From assembly GCA_963751665.1 (NCBI GenBank), contig CAVVVF010000004.1:558001-622000 (forward strand): a stretch of DNA of 64,000 nucleotides, in the 5' to 3' direction. Within the stretch, counting starts at the first letter, position 1; each line of letters begins with the position of its first letter. This DNA comes from AC-69 sp963751665 (lineage in GTDB: Bacteria > Actinomycetota > UBA4738 > HRBIN12). The position numbers were made by a program, and so were the translations under genes. This document shows positions 36,734 through 45,278 of this stretch, one piece after another. Below the pieces are notes generated by a model. It did no database searches, was not told the origin of the DNA, and was given only the letters and a program-made list of their open reading frames with translations.

Positions 36734-36966
36734 TAGCCCTCCACGGTGGTCTCGGGCCGCACGGCGGCCTGGTCGGGATCCATGCCCGCCGAACGCCGGG
36801 CCCGCCGCTGATGCAGCAGGTCCCAGCACTGGTCGAGCTGCACCTCGATCTCCTTCAGGCGCTCGCGCTCCCTCGTGCTGGCCTTGCCCTCGGACTCCTT
36901 CTCGAAGAGCTGGTGCTCCTCGTGGGCCAAGTCGTTGATCCTGGTGATGACGTCCTCGTCTGCCAT
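36724..36966 (-). CDS. DUF2630 family protein
   Basis: This 80-residue, highly charged helical protein matches DUF2630: 'VITRINDLAHEEHQLFEKES', 'TRERERLKEIEVQLDQCWDL' and 'LLHQRRARRSAG'. Its function is unknown; the sequence predicts two amphipathic helices, possibly a coiled coil, and cytoplasmic location. ATG 36966 has AGGAGG at ideal spacing. It lies 35 bases after the stop of the DHA2 exporter on the same strand, so it may be cotranscribed. The last codons sit inside a duplicated 23-base segment. Confidence 0.85.
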   Translation of the reverse strand: MADEDVITRINDLAHEEHQLFEKESEGKASTRERERLKEIEVQLDQCWDLLHQRRARRSAGMDPDQAAVRPETTVEGYVG

Positions 36967-37001
36967 GGCCGGACCTCCTGTCGACCACCCTACCGCGCCG
37001 G

Positions 37002-38618
37002 CTACACCTCGGCGACGATCGGCTGCTCCTGCTCCGCCGGACGGCCCTCGCGCGCCGGGGCGCCGCTCGGGATGAACCGGTTCGCCACGAACGCCGCCAC
37101 CAGCAGCACGCAAGCCCCGAAGATCAGCGCGAGATGGAACCCGTCCATGAACGACTGCCCGAATACCTGCTGCACCGCCACCACCTGGTCGGGCGAGAGT
37201 CCTCTCAGGGCGGCCGGCTCCAGCGTCCCGTGGCTCGCGGAGGCCGCGATGGCAGCCTGCTGGGTGGCCGGAAGGCCCAGCGTGGCAAGGGCGGGTGCGA
37301 ACGTGCTCTTGAGCTTCGTCGTGAGGATCGTCCCCAGCAAGGCGATCCCGAATACCCCGCCGACCTCGCGCGAGGTGTTGGTCATGGCCGAGCCGAGACC
37401 GGCGCGCTGCGGCCCGACAGAGTTCATGACGGCAGCGGTCATGGGCGCCATGGTCGCTCCCATGCCGTGGCCCATGATGATGAACACCGGGATCAGCAGC
37501 ACGTAGGACGTGTCGGCCTTCAGCCACAGTCCCAGGGCCAGCAGGCCTCCGCCGGCCAGGAGCAGGCCGTAGGTCATCGGGGCCCGCGACCCGTGCTTCT
37601 GGGCGAACCGCCCCGCGTTCGGCGCGGTGACGATGATGGCCAGCGTCAACGGCAGGAACCGGACCCCCGCCTGGAACGCCGAGTAGCCGTGGATCAGCTG
37701 CATGTACAGGCTGAGGAAGAAGAACGCGGCGAACATGCCCAGCGAAACCGAGAACGCGACGGCATTCCCCGCGGAGAACGCCGGGATCCTGAAGAACCGC
37801 AGCGGCATCATGGCGTCGGGGTTCCGGAGCTCCCAGGCGAAGAACGCCGCGCCAAGAACCCCGAACAGCGCCAGCGACGCGACGATCACGGGGTCGCCCC
37901 ACCCCAGCTGGTTCGCCTCGATGAGCCCATACGTCGCGCTGAACAGCGCAGCCGTCCCCAGGAACAGGCCCGGGATGTCGAGCTTGCGGGCGACCTCGGA
38001 CACCGACTCCCGGACCGTCCGGGTCGCGGTAAGGAAGGCGACCACGCCGATCGGGACGTTCAGGAAGAACACCGATTGCCACCCGAGGTGCTCGACCATC
38101 AACCCACCGACCGTCGGGCCGAGGGCCAGGGCCAGGCCTGACACACCCGCCCATAGCCCGATGGCCCGGGCCCGCTCCTGCGCTGGGAACGTCACGGTGA
38201 TGATCGACAGGGTGCCGGGCATGAGGAGGGCAGCCCCGATCCCCTGGATGGCCCGGAACGCGATGAGCTGTCCGGTGCTGTGGGACAGGCCGCAGCCCAG
38301 CGACGCCAGCGTGAACACCGCGAGGCCCGAGAGGAACATCTTCTTCCGGCCGTACCGGTCGCCGAGGATCCCCCCGGTGAGCAGCAGCGAGGCGAACGCC
38401 AGGACGTAGCCGTCGACGATCCACTGCAGGCCGGAGACCCCCGCCCCGAGCTTGTCCGAGATCGTGGGCAAGGCCACGTTGACGACGGTGTTGTCCAGCA
38501 TGGCCATGGCCAGGGCGAAGCACATGGTCAGAAGGACGATGACCTTCTCCCTGGCGTTGTCTCCCTCGAACCCGAACAGCGGCACGACCAGCCCCTTTCC
38601 CGTGGTGAGTTCCCGCAA
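37002..38618 (-). CDS. DHA2-family (EmrB/QacA type) MFS exporter
   Basis: This 538-residue transporter has the 14-helix DHA2 layout. Motif D1-like 'MLDNTVVNVALPTISDKLG' lies in helix 1, motif A 'GGILGDRYGRKKMF' between helices 2 and 3, and motif C-like 'GVSGLALALGPTVGG' in helix 5, marking proton-coupled export of drugs or metabolites. The start is uncertain: TTG 38618 gives the natural length; no strong Shine-Dalgarno sequence is seen. An inverted repeat GGGAAC-N18-GTTCCC (38632-38661) lies just upstream and could be an operator or the drrAB terminator. It is followed by DUF2630 and preceded by an ABC exporter on the same strand. Confidence 0.9.
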   Translation of the reverse strand: MRELTTGKGLVVPLFGFEGDNAREKVIVLLTMCFALAMAMLDNTVVNVALPTISDKLGAGVSGLQWIVDGYVLAFASLLLTGGILGDRYGRKKMFLSGLAVFTLASLGCGLSHSTGQLIAFRAIQGIGAALLMPGTLSIITVTFPAQERARAIGLWAGVSGLALALGPTVGGLMVEHLGWQSVFFLNVPIGVVAFLTATRTVRESVSEVARKLDIPGLFLGTAALFSATYGLIEANQLGWGDPVIVASLALFGVLGAAFFAWELRNPDAMMPLRFFRIPAFSAGNAVAFSVSLGMFAAFFFLSLYMQLIHGYSAFQAGVRFLPLTLAIIVTAPNAGRFAQKHGSRAPMTYGLLLAGGGLLALGLWLKADTSYVLLIPVFIIMGHGMGATMAPMTAAVMNSVGPQRAGLGSAMTNTSREVGGVFGIALLGTILTTKLKSTFAPALATLGLPATQQAAIAASASHGTLEPAALRGLSPDQVVAVQQVFGQSFMDGFHLALIFGACVLLVAAFVANRFIPSGAPAREGRPAEQEQPIVAEV

Positions 38619-38664
38619 GGATACGGTGTAAGGGAACCGACCGTCCCGAGGGTTTGTTCCCGGC

Positions 38665-39495
38665 CTAGGTCCTGCGATAGAGCCGGACGGACAGCGGCAC
38701 GAAGATCACCAGGATCGCCAGGAACCACGCCGTCGACTGCCACAGGTGCGTCATGAGGTTCTCGCCCGCCGGGTTGAGCGGCCCCAGCGTGAGGTCGCGG
38801 AACGTGTTCACCCAGATCGAGACGGGGTTGACGTTGGACCAGGACTGGAGCCAGTGGGGGAAGGTGCTCGACGGCACGAAGGCCGAGCTGGCGAAGACGA
38901 ACGGGAAGATCAACGTGAAGCTCGCCGCCTGCACTGCCTCGACGCTCTTCAGCGACAGGCCGGCGAACGCGAACATCCACGTGAACGCGTACCCCACCGA
39001 GAGGGCGCCGGCAAGCGCGAGGATCCCCTTGGAGGCTCCCGCATGGAGCCGGAAGCCGACCAGCACGGCGACGATCAGCATCAGCACCACCTGGAACGCG
39101 ATGGCTGCGCTGTCGGCGAGCGTGCGGCCGGACAGGACGGCCGAACGGGCCATGGGCAGCGATCGGAACCGGTCCACCAGGCCCTTCTTCAGGTCCTCGG
39201 CCAGGCCGACCCCCGTCTGGGTCGCCGCGAAGATGGCCGTCTGCACGAAGATCCCCGGCATCAGGAAGTCGACGTACGGCAACCCCTTGGGAAGCGCCAG
39301 CTTCATCGCGCCACCGAAGACGTACACGAACAGCAGGACGAACATCACCGGTTGGATCGTGGAGAACACCAGGAGGTCGGGCTTCCGAACGTACGTGATG
39401 AGGTTGCGCTTCGTCAGGACCCAGCCGTCGGCGACGGCGTAGCGGAACCGTTGCTCGGTGCCGACCGTTCGCTCCGCGGTGACCGTGGCGCTCAT
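38665..39495 (-). CDS. ABC-2 type exporter permease (DrrB-like)
   Basis: The 276-residue integral membrane subunit has six predicted helices and the ABC2 signature 'LVDRFRSLPMARSAVLSGRT' (the EarYRPVS-like coupling region) plus 'FASSAFVPSSTFPHWLQ'. ATG 39495 overlaps the stop of the ATPase gene by four bases (ATGA). DrrAB pairs export daunorubicin or lipids such as phthiocerol dimycocerosate in actinobacteria; the substrate here is unknown. The order ATPase, permease, then a DHA2 exporter suggests an export-oriented cluster, although no biosynthetic genes accompany it. Confidence 0.9.
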   Translation of the reverse strand: MSATVTAERTVGTEQRFRYAVADGWVLTKRNLITYVRKPDLLVFSTIQPVMFVLLFVYVFGGAMKLALPKGLPYVDFLMPGIFVQTAIFAATQTGVGLAEDLKKGLVDRFRSLPMARSAVLSGRTLADSAAIAFQVVLMLIVAVLVGFRLHAGASKGILALAGALSVGYAFTWMFAFAGLSLKSVEAVQAASFTLIFPFVFASSAFVPSSTFPHWLQSWSNVNPVSIWVNTFRDLTLGPLNPAGENLMTHLWQSTAWFLAILVIFVPLSVRLYRRT

Positions 39496-40493
39496 CCTCG
39501 CCTCCCTCGCCGTCCGCGCTTGCCGTTGGCCTTCGGTTCCTCGGCCTCCTCGGCCGCGTGCCCTGTGAGGGCCAGGAACACGTCGTCGAGCGTCGGCCGG
39601 CGGAGCGCGATGTCCGCCAGGACGATGCCGGCGGCGTCCAGGCGGCGGACCGCCTCGGTGAGGATGGCCGGTCCCTGATCGCCCACGGGCACCGTGATCT
39701 CACCGGTGCTGTTGTCGACCGCCCCGCCTCCCGGCCCCAGCCCGAGAACCGCACCGGCCGCCTCGCCGACCCTCGCCCGGTCGGCCACCCTGATGGCCAG
39801 GACCTCGCCGCCCACGCGCATCTTGAGCTCGGTGGGCGTTCCTTCCGCGATCACCCGGCCGACATCGATGACCGCGATCCTGTCTGCCAGCCTGTCCGCC
39901 TCATCCAGGTACTGGGTGGTGAGCAGGATCGTCGTGCCCTCGTGCTGGAGCTCCCGGATGATGTCCCACATCTCGATGCGGCTGCGAGGGTCCAGGCCGG
40001 TCGTCGGCTCGTCCAGGAACAGCACGGTGGGCCGTCCGACCAGGCTGGCGCACAGGTCCAGGCGGCGTCGCATGCCGCCGGAATAGGTCTTGGCCGTTCG
40101 GTGCGCGGCCTCGGTCAGCTCGAAGCGGTCCAGGATCTCGATGGCTCGCCGCTTGGCCTCCGGGGCCGGCAGGTGGTACAGCCGGCCGACCATCTCGATG
40201 TTCTCCAGGCCTGTCAGGTTCTCGTCCACCGCCGCGTTCTGGCCGGCCAGCCCGATCACGTGGCGGAGCGGCTCCGCGTCCCGGACGACGTCGAACCCCG
40301 CCACCTCCGCGTGGCCCTCGTCGGGCGCGAGGAGGGTGGTCAGGATCCGGACTGCGGTGGTCTTGCCGGCGCCGTTCGGCCCCAGGAGGCCGAACACGGA
40401 GGCCGGTTCCACAGCAAGGTCTACGCCCTTCAGGGCCTGCACCTGCCCGAAGGATTTGCGCAGGCCCTCGGTGCGGATCATCTGGTCGGCCAT
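39492..40493 (-). CDS. DrrA-like ABC exporter ATPase
   Basis: This 333-residue ATPase carries Walker A 'LLGPNGAGKTTAVRIL' (about 35-50), signature 'KTYSGGMRRRLDLCASL', Walker B 'VLFLDEPTTGLDPRSR' and a switch-region His replaced by Gln in 'ILLTTQYLDEADRLADR', as in DrrA relatives. The C-terminal extension (about 225-320) is typical of daunorubicin-resistance ATPases, and the tail is basic (KRGRRGRRG). The start is ATG 40493. It diverges from lon across 135 bases that contain the GTAAT-N4-ATTAC palindrome. Confidence 0.92.
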   Translation of the reverse strand: MADQMIRTEGLRKSFGQVQALKGVDLAVEPASVFGLLGPNGAGKTTAVRILTTLLAPDEGHAEVAGFDVVRDAEPLRHVIGLAGQNAAVDENLTGLENIEMVGRLYHLPAPEAKRRAIEILDRFELTEAAHRTAKTYSGGMRRRLDLCASLVGRPTVLFLDEPTTGLDPRSRIEMWDIIRELQHEGTTILLTTQYLDEADRLADRIAVIDVGRVIAEGTPTELKMRVGGEVLAIRVADRARVGEAAGAVLGLGPGGGAVDNSTGEITVPVGDQGPAILTEAVRRLDAAGIVLADIALRRPTLDDVFLALTGHAAEEAEEPKANGKRGRRGRRG

Positions 40494-40545
40494 CCGCGCA
40501 TCCTAGCGGCCCGCCGAGCCTCCGACGAACCCGTTCCCAGGTGGT

Positions 40546-40559
40546 GTAATCACTATTAC
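40546..40559. promoter_or_regulatory. Palindrome GTAAT-CACT-ATTAC in the lon/drrA intergenic region
   Basis: This perfect 5+5 inverted repeat lies in an AT-rich patch of an otherwise 70% GC region, 70 bases before the lon start and 53 before the divergent ABC gene. A possible lon -10, TATACA, lies at 40598-40603. It is not the HspR/HAIR box (CTTGAGT-N7-ACTCAAG) known from actinobacterial heat-shock genes. An operator is inferred. Confidence 0.45.
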
Positions 40560-40628
40560 GGGCCGGAATAGGCACCCCCGGGCCATCCGTTACTGCATAT
40601 ACAAGGCCCGACAATCCAGGAGAGAGGC

Positions 40629-42971
40629 ATGTCCAAGCTCGACACCCAGATCCTTCCCCTTCTTCCCTTGACCACCGGGGTGGTCCTACCCGGCATGGTC
40701 GTGACCCTTACCGTCGAGTCCGACGAGGCGCGCAAGGCGGTCTCGGCGGCCCGTAGCACCGGCGGCGAGCTCCTGCTCGTGCCGCGGGTCGACAGCCGCT
40801 ACGCCCTGGTGGGCACCGTCGGCAAGGTCGAGGACGTCGGCAGCCTGCCCTCCGGCATGGAGGCCGTGGTGATCCGTGGTCTGCACCGCGCCACCATCGG
40901 CGCCGGGGTTCCCGGGACCGGCGACGCCACCTGGGTCCAGGTCGAGCCGTCGCCCGACCCGTCGGAGCCGACCGAGCGGGCGCGCGAGCTGGCCCGCGAG
41001 TACCGGGCCGTCCTGGAGAACATCGTGGAGTCGCGCGGCGTCCCGCAGGTCGCCGAGTTCCTCCGGGGGATCCAGGACCCGGGCGCCATGGCCGATATGG
41101 CCGGGTACTCCCCGGACCTGTCCTTCGAGCAGAAGGTCGAAGTCCTGGAGACCCTGGACGTCGAGCAGCGCCTGGAGAAGGTCCTGGCATGGGCCAGGGA
41201 GGTCCTGGGCGAGCTGAGCCTCAAGGACAAGATCCGCCAAGACGTGCGCGATGGGATGGAGAAGACCCAGCGCGAGTACCTGCTCCGACAGCAGATGGAC
41301 GCCATCAAGAAGGAGCTCGGTGACGAGGGCGGCGGAGACGTCGTGGCCGAGTACCGGAGGAAGATCGAGGAGTCCGGCATGCCCGAGGGCGCGCGGCGCG
41401 AGGCCGAGCGCGAGCTGGGCCGGCTGGAGCAGATGTCCGAGCAGTCGCCCGAGTACGGGTGGATCCGGACCTACCTCGACTGGATGACCGAGATCCCCTG
41501 GAGCGTCCGGACCGACGACAACCTGGACATCGCCGACGCGCGTCGGATCCTCGACGAGGACCACACCGGCCTGTCGGACGTGAAGGACCGCATCATCGAA
41601 TACCTGGCCGTGCGCAAGCTTCGGCAGGAGCGCGGCTTGGGCGAGGTGACCGGGCGCGGGTCCGGCGCCATCCTGACGCTGGTCGGCCCGCCGGGCGTCG
41701 GGAAGACCTCGCTCGGCGAGTCGGTCGCCAGGGCGCTGGGCCGCAAGTTCGTCCGCGTGTCGCTGGGCGGCATCCACGACGAGGCCGAGATCCGGGGGCA
41801 TCGGCGCACGTACGTCGGCGCGCTGCCCGGCCGGATCGTCCGCGGCCTGAAGGAGGCCGGGACCAAGAACCCCGTGTTCATGCTGGACGAGATCGACAAG
41901 GTCGGCTCGGACTGGCGGGGCGATCCCTCGAGCGCGCTGCTCGAGGTCCTCGACCCTGCCCAGAACCACACGTTCCGCGACCACTACCTGGAGGTCGACC
42001 TGGACCTGTCCGAGGTGCTGTTCTTCGCCACCGGCAACGTCGCAGAGACGATCCCCGGCCCGCTGCTCGACCGGATGGAGGTCATCCGGATCGACGGCTA
42101 CACCGAGGACGAGAAGGTCACGATCGCCCGCGACCACCTGCTCGGCCGGCAGGTCGAACGGAACGGCCTGCAGGAGAACGAGGTCGAGGTGACCGACGAC
42201 GCGGTTCGCGCGGTCGTCGGGGACTACACCCGGGAGGCGGGCGTGCGCAACCTGGAGCGCGAGCTGGGCAAGGTGCTGCGCAAGGTGGCCACCAGGATCG
42301 CGTCGGGTGCGGTGACGCCGCCCGCCACGGTCGACGCCTCGGACATCCGTGAATACCTGGGCCGGCCGAAGTTCTTCTTCGAGGCCGGCGATCGGACCAG
42401 CGTCCCCGGCGTGGCCACCGGCCTGGCCGTGACCGGCACTGGCGGCGACGTCCTGTTCATCGAGGCCAGCCGGATGGACGGCGAGCCGGGCCTGACGCTC
42501 ACCGGACAGCTCGGCGACGTGATGAAGGAGTCGGCCGAGATCGCGCTGTCGTACGTGCGCTCGCACTCGGCGAAGCTCGGCATCGAGCCGGAGCGGCTGA
42601 AGGGCCGGTTCCACGTCCACGTGCCCGCCGGAGCGGTGCCGAAGGACGGACCGTCCGCCGGTGTGACCATGGTGACGGCGCTGGCCAGCCTCCTGGCCGA
42701 CCAGCCGGTGAAGAGCACGGTCGGCATGACCGGCGAGGTCACGCTGCAGGGCCGGGTGCTCCCGATCGGCGGCGTGAAGCAGAAGGTGCTCGCCGCACAC
42801 CGGGCCGGCATCACCGAGGTCATCCTGCCGAAGCGCAACGAGGGCGACCTGGACGACGTGCCGGAGAAGGTGCGCGAGGAGATCGCGTTCCACCCGGTCG
42901 AGACGGTGGACGAGGTCCTGGCGTTGGCGCTGGAGCCGGCAGCCGAAGAGCCGCGCGCCGCCGTGGCGTAG
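40629..42971 (+). CDS. lon: ATP-dependent protease Lon
   Basis: Lon is a homohexameric AAA+ serine protease of protein quality control. The 780 residues show the N-terminal LAN domain ('LPLLPLTTGVVLPGMVVTL'), helical region 'QREYLLRQQMDAIKKELG', Walker A 'LVGPPGVGKTSLGESVA' (about 352-368), Walker B 'PVFMLDEIDKVG', and the protease dyad Ser676 in 'VPKDGPSAGVTM' and Lys717 in 'LPIGGVKQKVLAA'. ATG 40629 has AGGAGAGAGG upstream. The TAG stop forms the first half of TAGGCT before the PPOX gene. The gene is intact throughout. Confidence 0.98.
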   Translation: MSKLDTQILPLLPLTTGVVLPGMVVTLTVESDEARKAVSAARSTGGELLLVPRVDSRYALVGTVGKVEDVGSLPSGMEAVVIRGLHRATIGAGVPGTGDATWVQVEPSPDPSEPTERARELAREYRAVLENIVESRGVPQVAEFLRGIQDPGAMADMAGYSPDLSFEQKVEVLETLDVEQRLEKVLAWAREVLGELSLKDKIRQDVRDGMEKTQREYLLRQQMDAIKKELGDEGGGDVVAEYRRKIEESGMPEGARREAERELGRLEQMSEQSPEYGWIRTYLDWMTEIPWSVRTDDNLDIADARRILDEDHTGLSDVKDRIIEYLAVRKLRQERGLGEVTGRGSGAILTLVGPPGVGKTSLGESVARALGRKFVRVSLGGIHDEAEIRGHRRTYVGALPGRIVRGLKEAGTKNPVFMLDEIDKVGSDWRGDPSSALLEVLDPAQNHTFRDHYLEVDLDLSEVLFFATGNVAETIPGPLLDRMEVIRIDGYTEDEKVTIARDHLLGRQVERNGLQENEVEVTDDAVRAVVGDYTREAGVRNLERELGKVLRKVATRIASGAVTPPATVDASDIREYLGRPKFFFEAGDRTSVPGVATGLAVTGTGGDVLFIEASRMDGEPGLTLTGQLGDVMKESAEIALSYVRSHSAKLGIEPERLKGRFHVHVPAGAVPKDGPSAGVTMVTALASLLADQPVKSTVGMTGEVTLQGRVLPIGGVKQKVLAAHRAGITEVILPKRNEGDLDDVPEKVREEIAFHPVETVDEVLALALEPAAEEPRAAVA

Positions 42972-42974
42972 GCT
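42969..42974 (+). promoter_or_regulatory. -10 element TAGGCT overlapping the lon stop
   Basis: The lon stop TAG (42969-42971) plus GCT makes TAGGCT, six bases before the GTG at 42981. The geometry is identical to the ftsX/smpB junction at 9817. Confidence 0.5.
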
Positions 42975-42980
42975 AGCCGT

Positions 42981-43403
42981 GTGGCGTTCCTCGATCTTCG
43001 CAAGCGCCAGCACGCCCACGCGGCAAAGCGCCTCCGCGACGAGCTGATCATCTGGCTCACCACGGTGACCCGCCAGGGTCAACCGCAGTCCTCGCCGGTG
43101 TGGTTCCTGTGGGACGGCGACGTCTTCCACCTGTTCAGCCAGCCGCGGCGGCCCAAGCTTCGAAACATCTCGGCGAACCCCCGCGTGTCGCTGCACCTCG
43201 AGGGTGGCCGGGAAGGAGACGACATCGTGGTCTTCGAGGGCCGGGCGAAGATCGTTCGCGACGGTGACCCCGCGACTTCCTTTCCTGAATACATCAAGAA
43301 GTACCGGCGGCTGATCCAGAGCTACGGCTGGACGCCCGACAGCTTCGCCGCCGACTACGCCGTGCCGATCGTGGTTCGGCCCACGCGGGTCCGGATCTCC
43401 TAG
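42981..43403 (+). CDS. PPOX-class split-barrel F420/FMN-binding protein
   Basis: The 140 residues form a pyridoxamine-5'-phosphate-oxidase-like split barrel: 'DELIIWLTTVTRQGQPQSSP', 'VWFLWDGDVFHLFSQP', 'KLRNISANPRVSLHLEG' and 'DDIVVFEGRAKIVRDGDP', with a terminal 'PIVVRPTRVRIS'. It resembles the actinobacterial PPOX-class F420-dependent enzymes (Rv3369-like), which reduce or bind F420; activity is not proven. GTG 42981 fits the leaderless promoter formed with the lon stop. The MDR oxidoreductase follows after eight bases. Confidence 0.87.
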   Translation: MAFLDLRKRQHAHAAKRLRDELIIWLTTVTRQGQPQSSPVWFLWDGDVFHLFSQPRRPKLRNISANPRVSLHLEGGREGDDIVVFEGRAKIVRDGDPATSFPEYIKKYRRLIQSYGWTPDSFAADYAVPIVVRPTRVRIS

Positions 43404-43411
43404 GCCACGAC

Positions 43412-44341
43412 GTGCGCGCGCTCGTGGCGGCACCCGGCGCGCCCGGCGGCATCGAGCTCCGCGACGTGCCGGATCCGGAGCCCGGGCCGAACCAGGCGGT
43501 GGTCGAGGTTCGCGCCGTCTCCCTGAACCGCGGGGAGTGCGTCACGCTGCGGCAACAGACCGAGGAGGGCTGGCGGCCGGGGTGGGACCTGGCCGGGGTC
43601 GTCGTCAAGCAGGCCGCGGACGGGACCGGGCCGGCCGCCGGTGCCAGGGTCGTGGGATGGGTGAACGGCGGGTCCTGGGCCGAGCGGGTGGCCGTTCGGA
43701 CCGACCACATGGCGGAGCTGCCGGAGGGGCTGGCCTTCGACCTCGCCGCCACGCTTCCGGTCGCTGGGCTGACCGCCCTCGGCACGCTGGCTCGCGGTGG
43801 CGCGCTTCTCGGCAAGCGGGTGGCGGTGACCGGCGCGGCCGGCGGCGTGGGCCGATTCGCGGTGCAGCTCGGGGATCGGGGCGGCGCGCACGTGACCGCC
43901 ATCGTGGGACGTCCGGAGCGGGCCGAGGGCCTCGCGAAGCTCGGAGCGGACGACGTCGTGGTGGGGTTGGAGCCCGAGGGCGAGCCCTTCGACCTCGTGC
44001 TCGAGTCGGCCGGCGGCGGTTCGCTCGCGGCGTCGATCGCCCGGCTCGCACCGGAGGGCATCGTCGTCTCGTTCGGCAACTCGTCGAACGAGACGACGTC
44101 GTTCGACCCCCGCGTCCTCTATCGCAAGGGCGGGGTCCGGATCGAGGGCTACTTCGTCACCTGGGAGCTCCTCCACGGGCGGATCGGCGCGAAGGAGCTC
44201 TCGTACCTCGCGTCGCTGGCGGCGACCGGTGAGCTCGAGTCGCGGATCGACCTCCGGGTGAGCTGGCGCGATGCGGCATCGGCCGTCGACGCGCTGCTCG
44301 AGCGCCGGGTGGCCGGCAAGGCCATCCTCACGATCGATTAG
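43412..44341 (+). CDS. Zinc-independent MDR quinone-oxidoreductase-like protein
   Basis: This 309-residue medium-chain dehydrogenase/reductase lacks the zinc-ligand Cys/His set. The N-terminal GroES-like domain has 'VSLNRGECVTL' and 'PGWDLAGVVV'; the nucleotide site is 'KRVAVTGAAGGVGRFAVQL' (about 134-152), the AxxGxxG pattern of NADPH-dependent quinone/enone reductases. The C-terminus 'DAASAVDALLERRVAGKAIL' is typical. The start is GTG 43412, eight bases after the PPOX gene, suggesting cotranscription of two redox proteins. Confidence 0.87.
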   Translation: MRALVAAPGAPGGIELRDVPDPEPGPNQAVVEVRAVSLNRGECVTLRQQTEEGWRPGWDLAGVVVKQAADGTGPAAGARVVGWVNGGSWAERVAVRTDHMAELPEGLAFDLAATLPVAGLTALGTLARGGALLGKRVAVTGAAGGVGRFAVQLGDRGGAHVTAIVGRPERAEGLAKLGADDVVVGLEPEGEPFDLVLESAGGGSLAASIARLAPEGIVVSFGNSSNETTSFDPRVLYRKGGVRIEGYFVTWELLHGRIGAKELSYLASLAATGELESRIDLRVSWRDAASAVDALLERRVAGKAILTID

Positions 44342-44387
44342 CCCGGCTCCCCGCTGGAGGCTGATCGAGCCCGTACCCTAGCGAGAC

Positions 44388-45278
44388 ATGCTCGAGTTGA
44401 TCGGCCTGTCACGCCGGTTCGGCGACGTCGTGGCCCTCGATTCCGTGTCGTTCTCCGTGGCCGAGGGCGAGATGGTCGGCTTCGTGGGCCCCAACGGCGC
44501 CGGCAAGACCACCGCGATGCGGATCACACTCGGCGTGCTGGCGCCCGACAGCGGTGAGGTCAGGTGGCGGGGCAAGCCAGTAGACCAGAACGTGCGCCGC
44601 CGATTCGGCTACATGCCGGAGGAGCGCGGCCTGTATCCGAAGATGCGGGTGCTCGACCAGCTCGTGTACCTCGCCACGTTGCACGGCCTGTCCAGGGCCG
44701 ACGTGCACCGCGGCGGCCGGCGGATGATCGACGTGCTCGGCGTGGCCGGCCGGGCCCGGGACCGAACCGACGCGCTGTCGCTCGGGAACCAGCAGAGGGT
44801 GCAGCTCGCGGCGGCCCTGGTCCACCGGCCGGAGGTGCTCGTCCTGGACGAGCCGTTCTCGGGACTGGATCCGGTTGGGGTGGACGTGCTCCCGGGGTGC
44901 TTCGGGAGCGGGCCGAGGCCGGGGTCCCGGTCGTGTTCTCCAGCCACCAGCTGGACCTGGTCGAGCGCCTGTGCGAATCGGTGGTGCTGATCAACAAGGG
45001 TCGGATCGTGGCCGCGGGCCGGATCGCGGACCTCCGCTCGCGCGATCACCGGCGGCTGGTCCGGGTGGAGGTCCTCGGAGCCCCTCCCGATTGGTACGTC
45101 GACGCTCCCCGGCGTTCGAGTCCTCGATCCCTTGCCCGACGGCGCGATCCTGGAGCTGTCGGACTCCCTGCGGGAACGCGACGTGCTGGACGCCGCACGG
45201 GCCGCCGGGGACGTGCGCCACTTCAGCGTGGTGCAGCCCTCGCTCACGGAGATCTTCCGCGAGGCGGTGCGAACGTGA
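44388..45278 (+). CDS. ABC transporter ATPase, NatA-like (frameshifted)
   Basis: This ATPase, about 296 residues when joined, has Walker A 'GFVGPNGAGKTTAMRI', signature variant 'LSLGNQQRVQLAAALVHRP', Walker B 'VLVLDEPFSGLDPVG' and switch His in 'VVFSSHQLDLVERLCE'. Frame changes lie near 44895 (after Walker B) and 45110; the final part 'ELSDSLRERDVLDAARAAG' and 'SLTEIFREAVRT' ends at TGA 45276-45278. ATG 44388 has TACCCT eight bases upstream. The GTGA overlap couples it to the permease. The LSLGNQQR signature and partner resemble NatAB Na+-efflux-type systems. Confidence 0.87.

Noticed and set aside
38632..38661. GGGAAC-N18-GTTCCC as a terminator or operator between the ABC and DHA2 exporter genes
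   Set aside because: Six-base arms with an 18-base spacer are weak; kept only as a comment in the exporter entry.
40500..40628. HspR-type HAIR box upstream of lon
   Set aside because: CTTGAGT-N7-ACTCAAG is not present; the only palindrome is the unrelated GTAAT-N4-ATTAC.
40686..43433. Long open frame on the minus strand (about 915 codons) opposite lon
   Set aside because: Antisense shadow of an intact, full-length lon; the composition is Arg/His/Asp-rich low-complexity text typical of such shadows.
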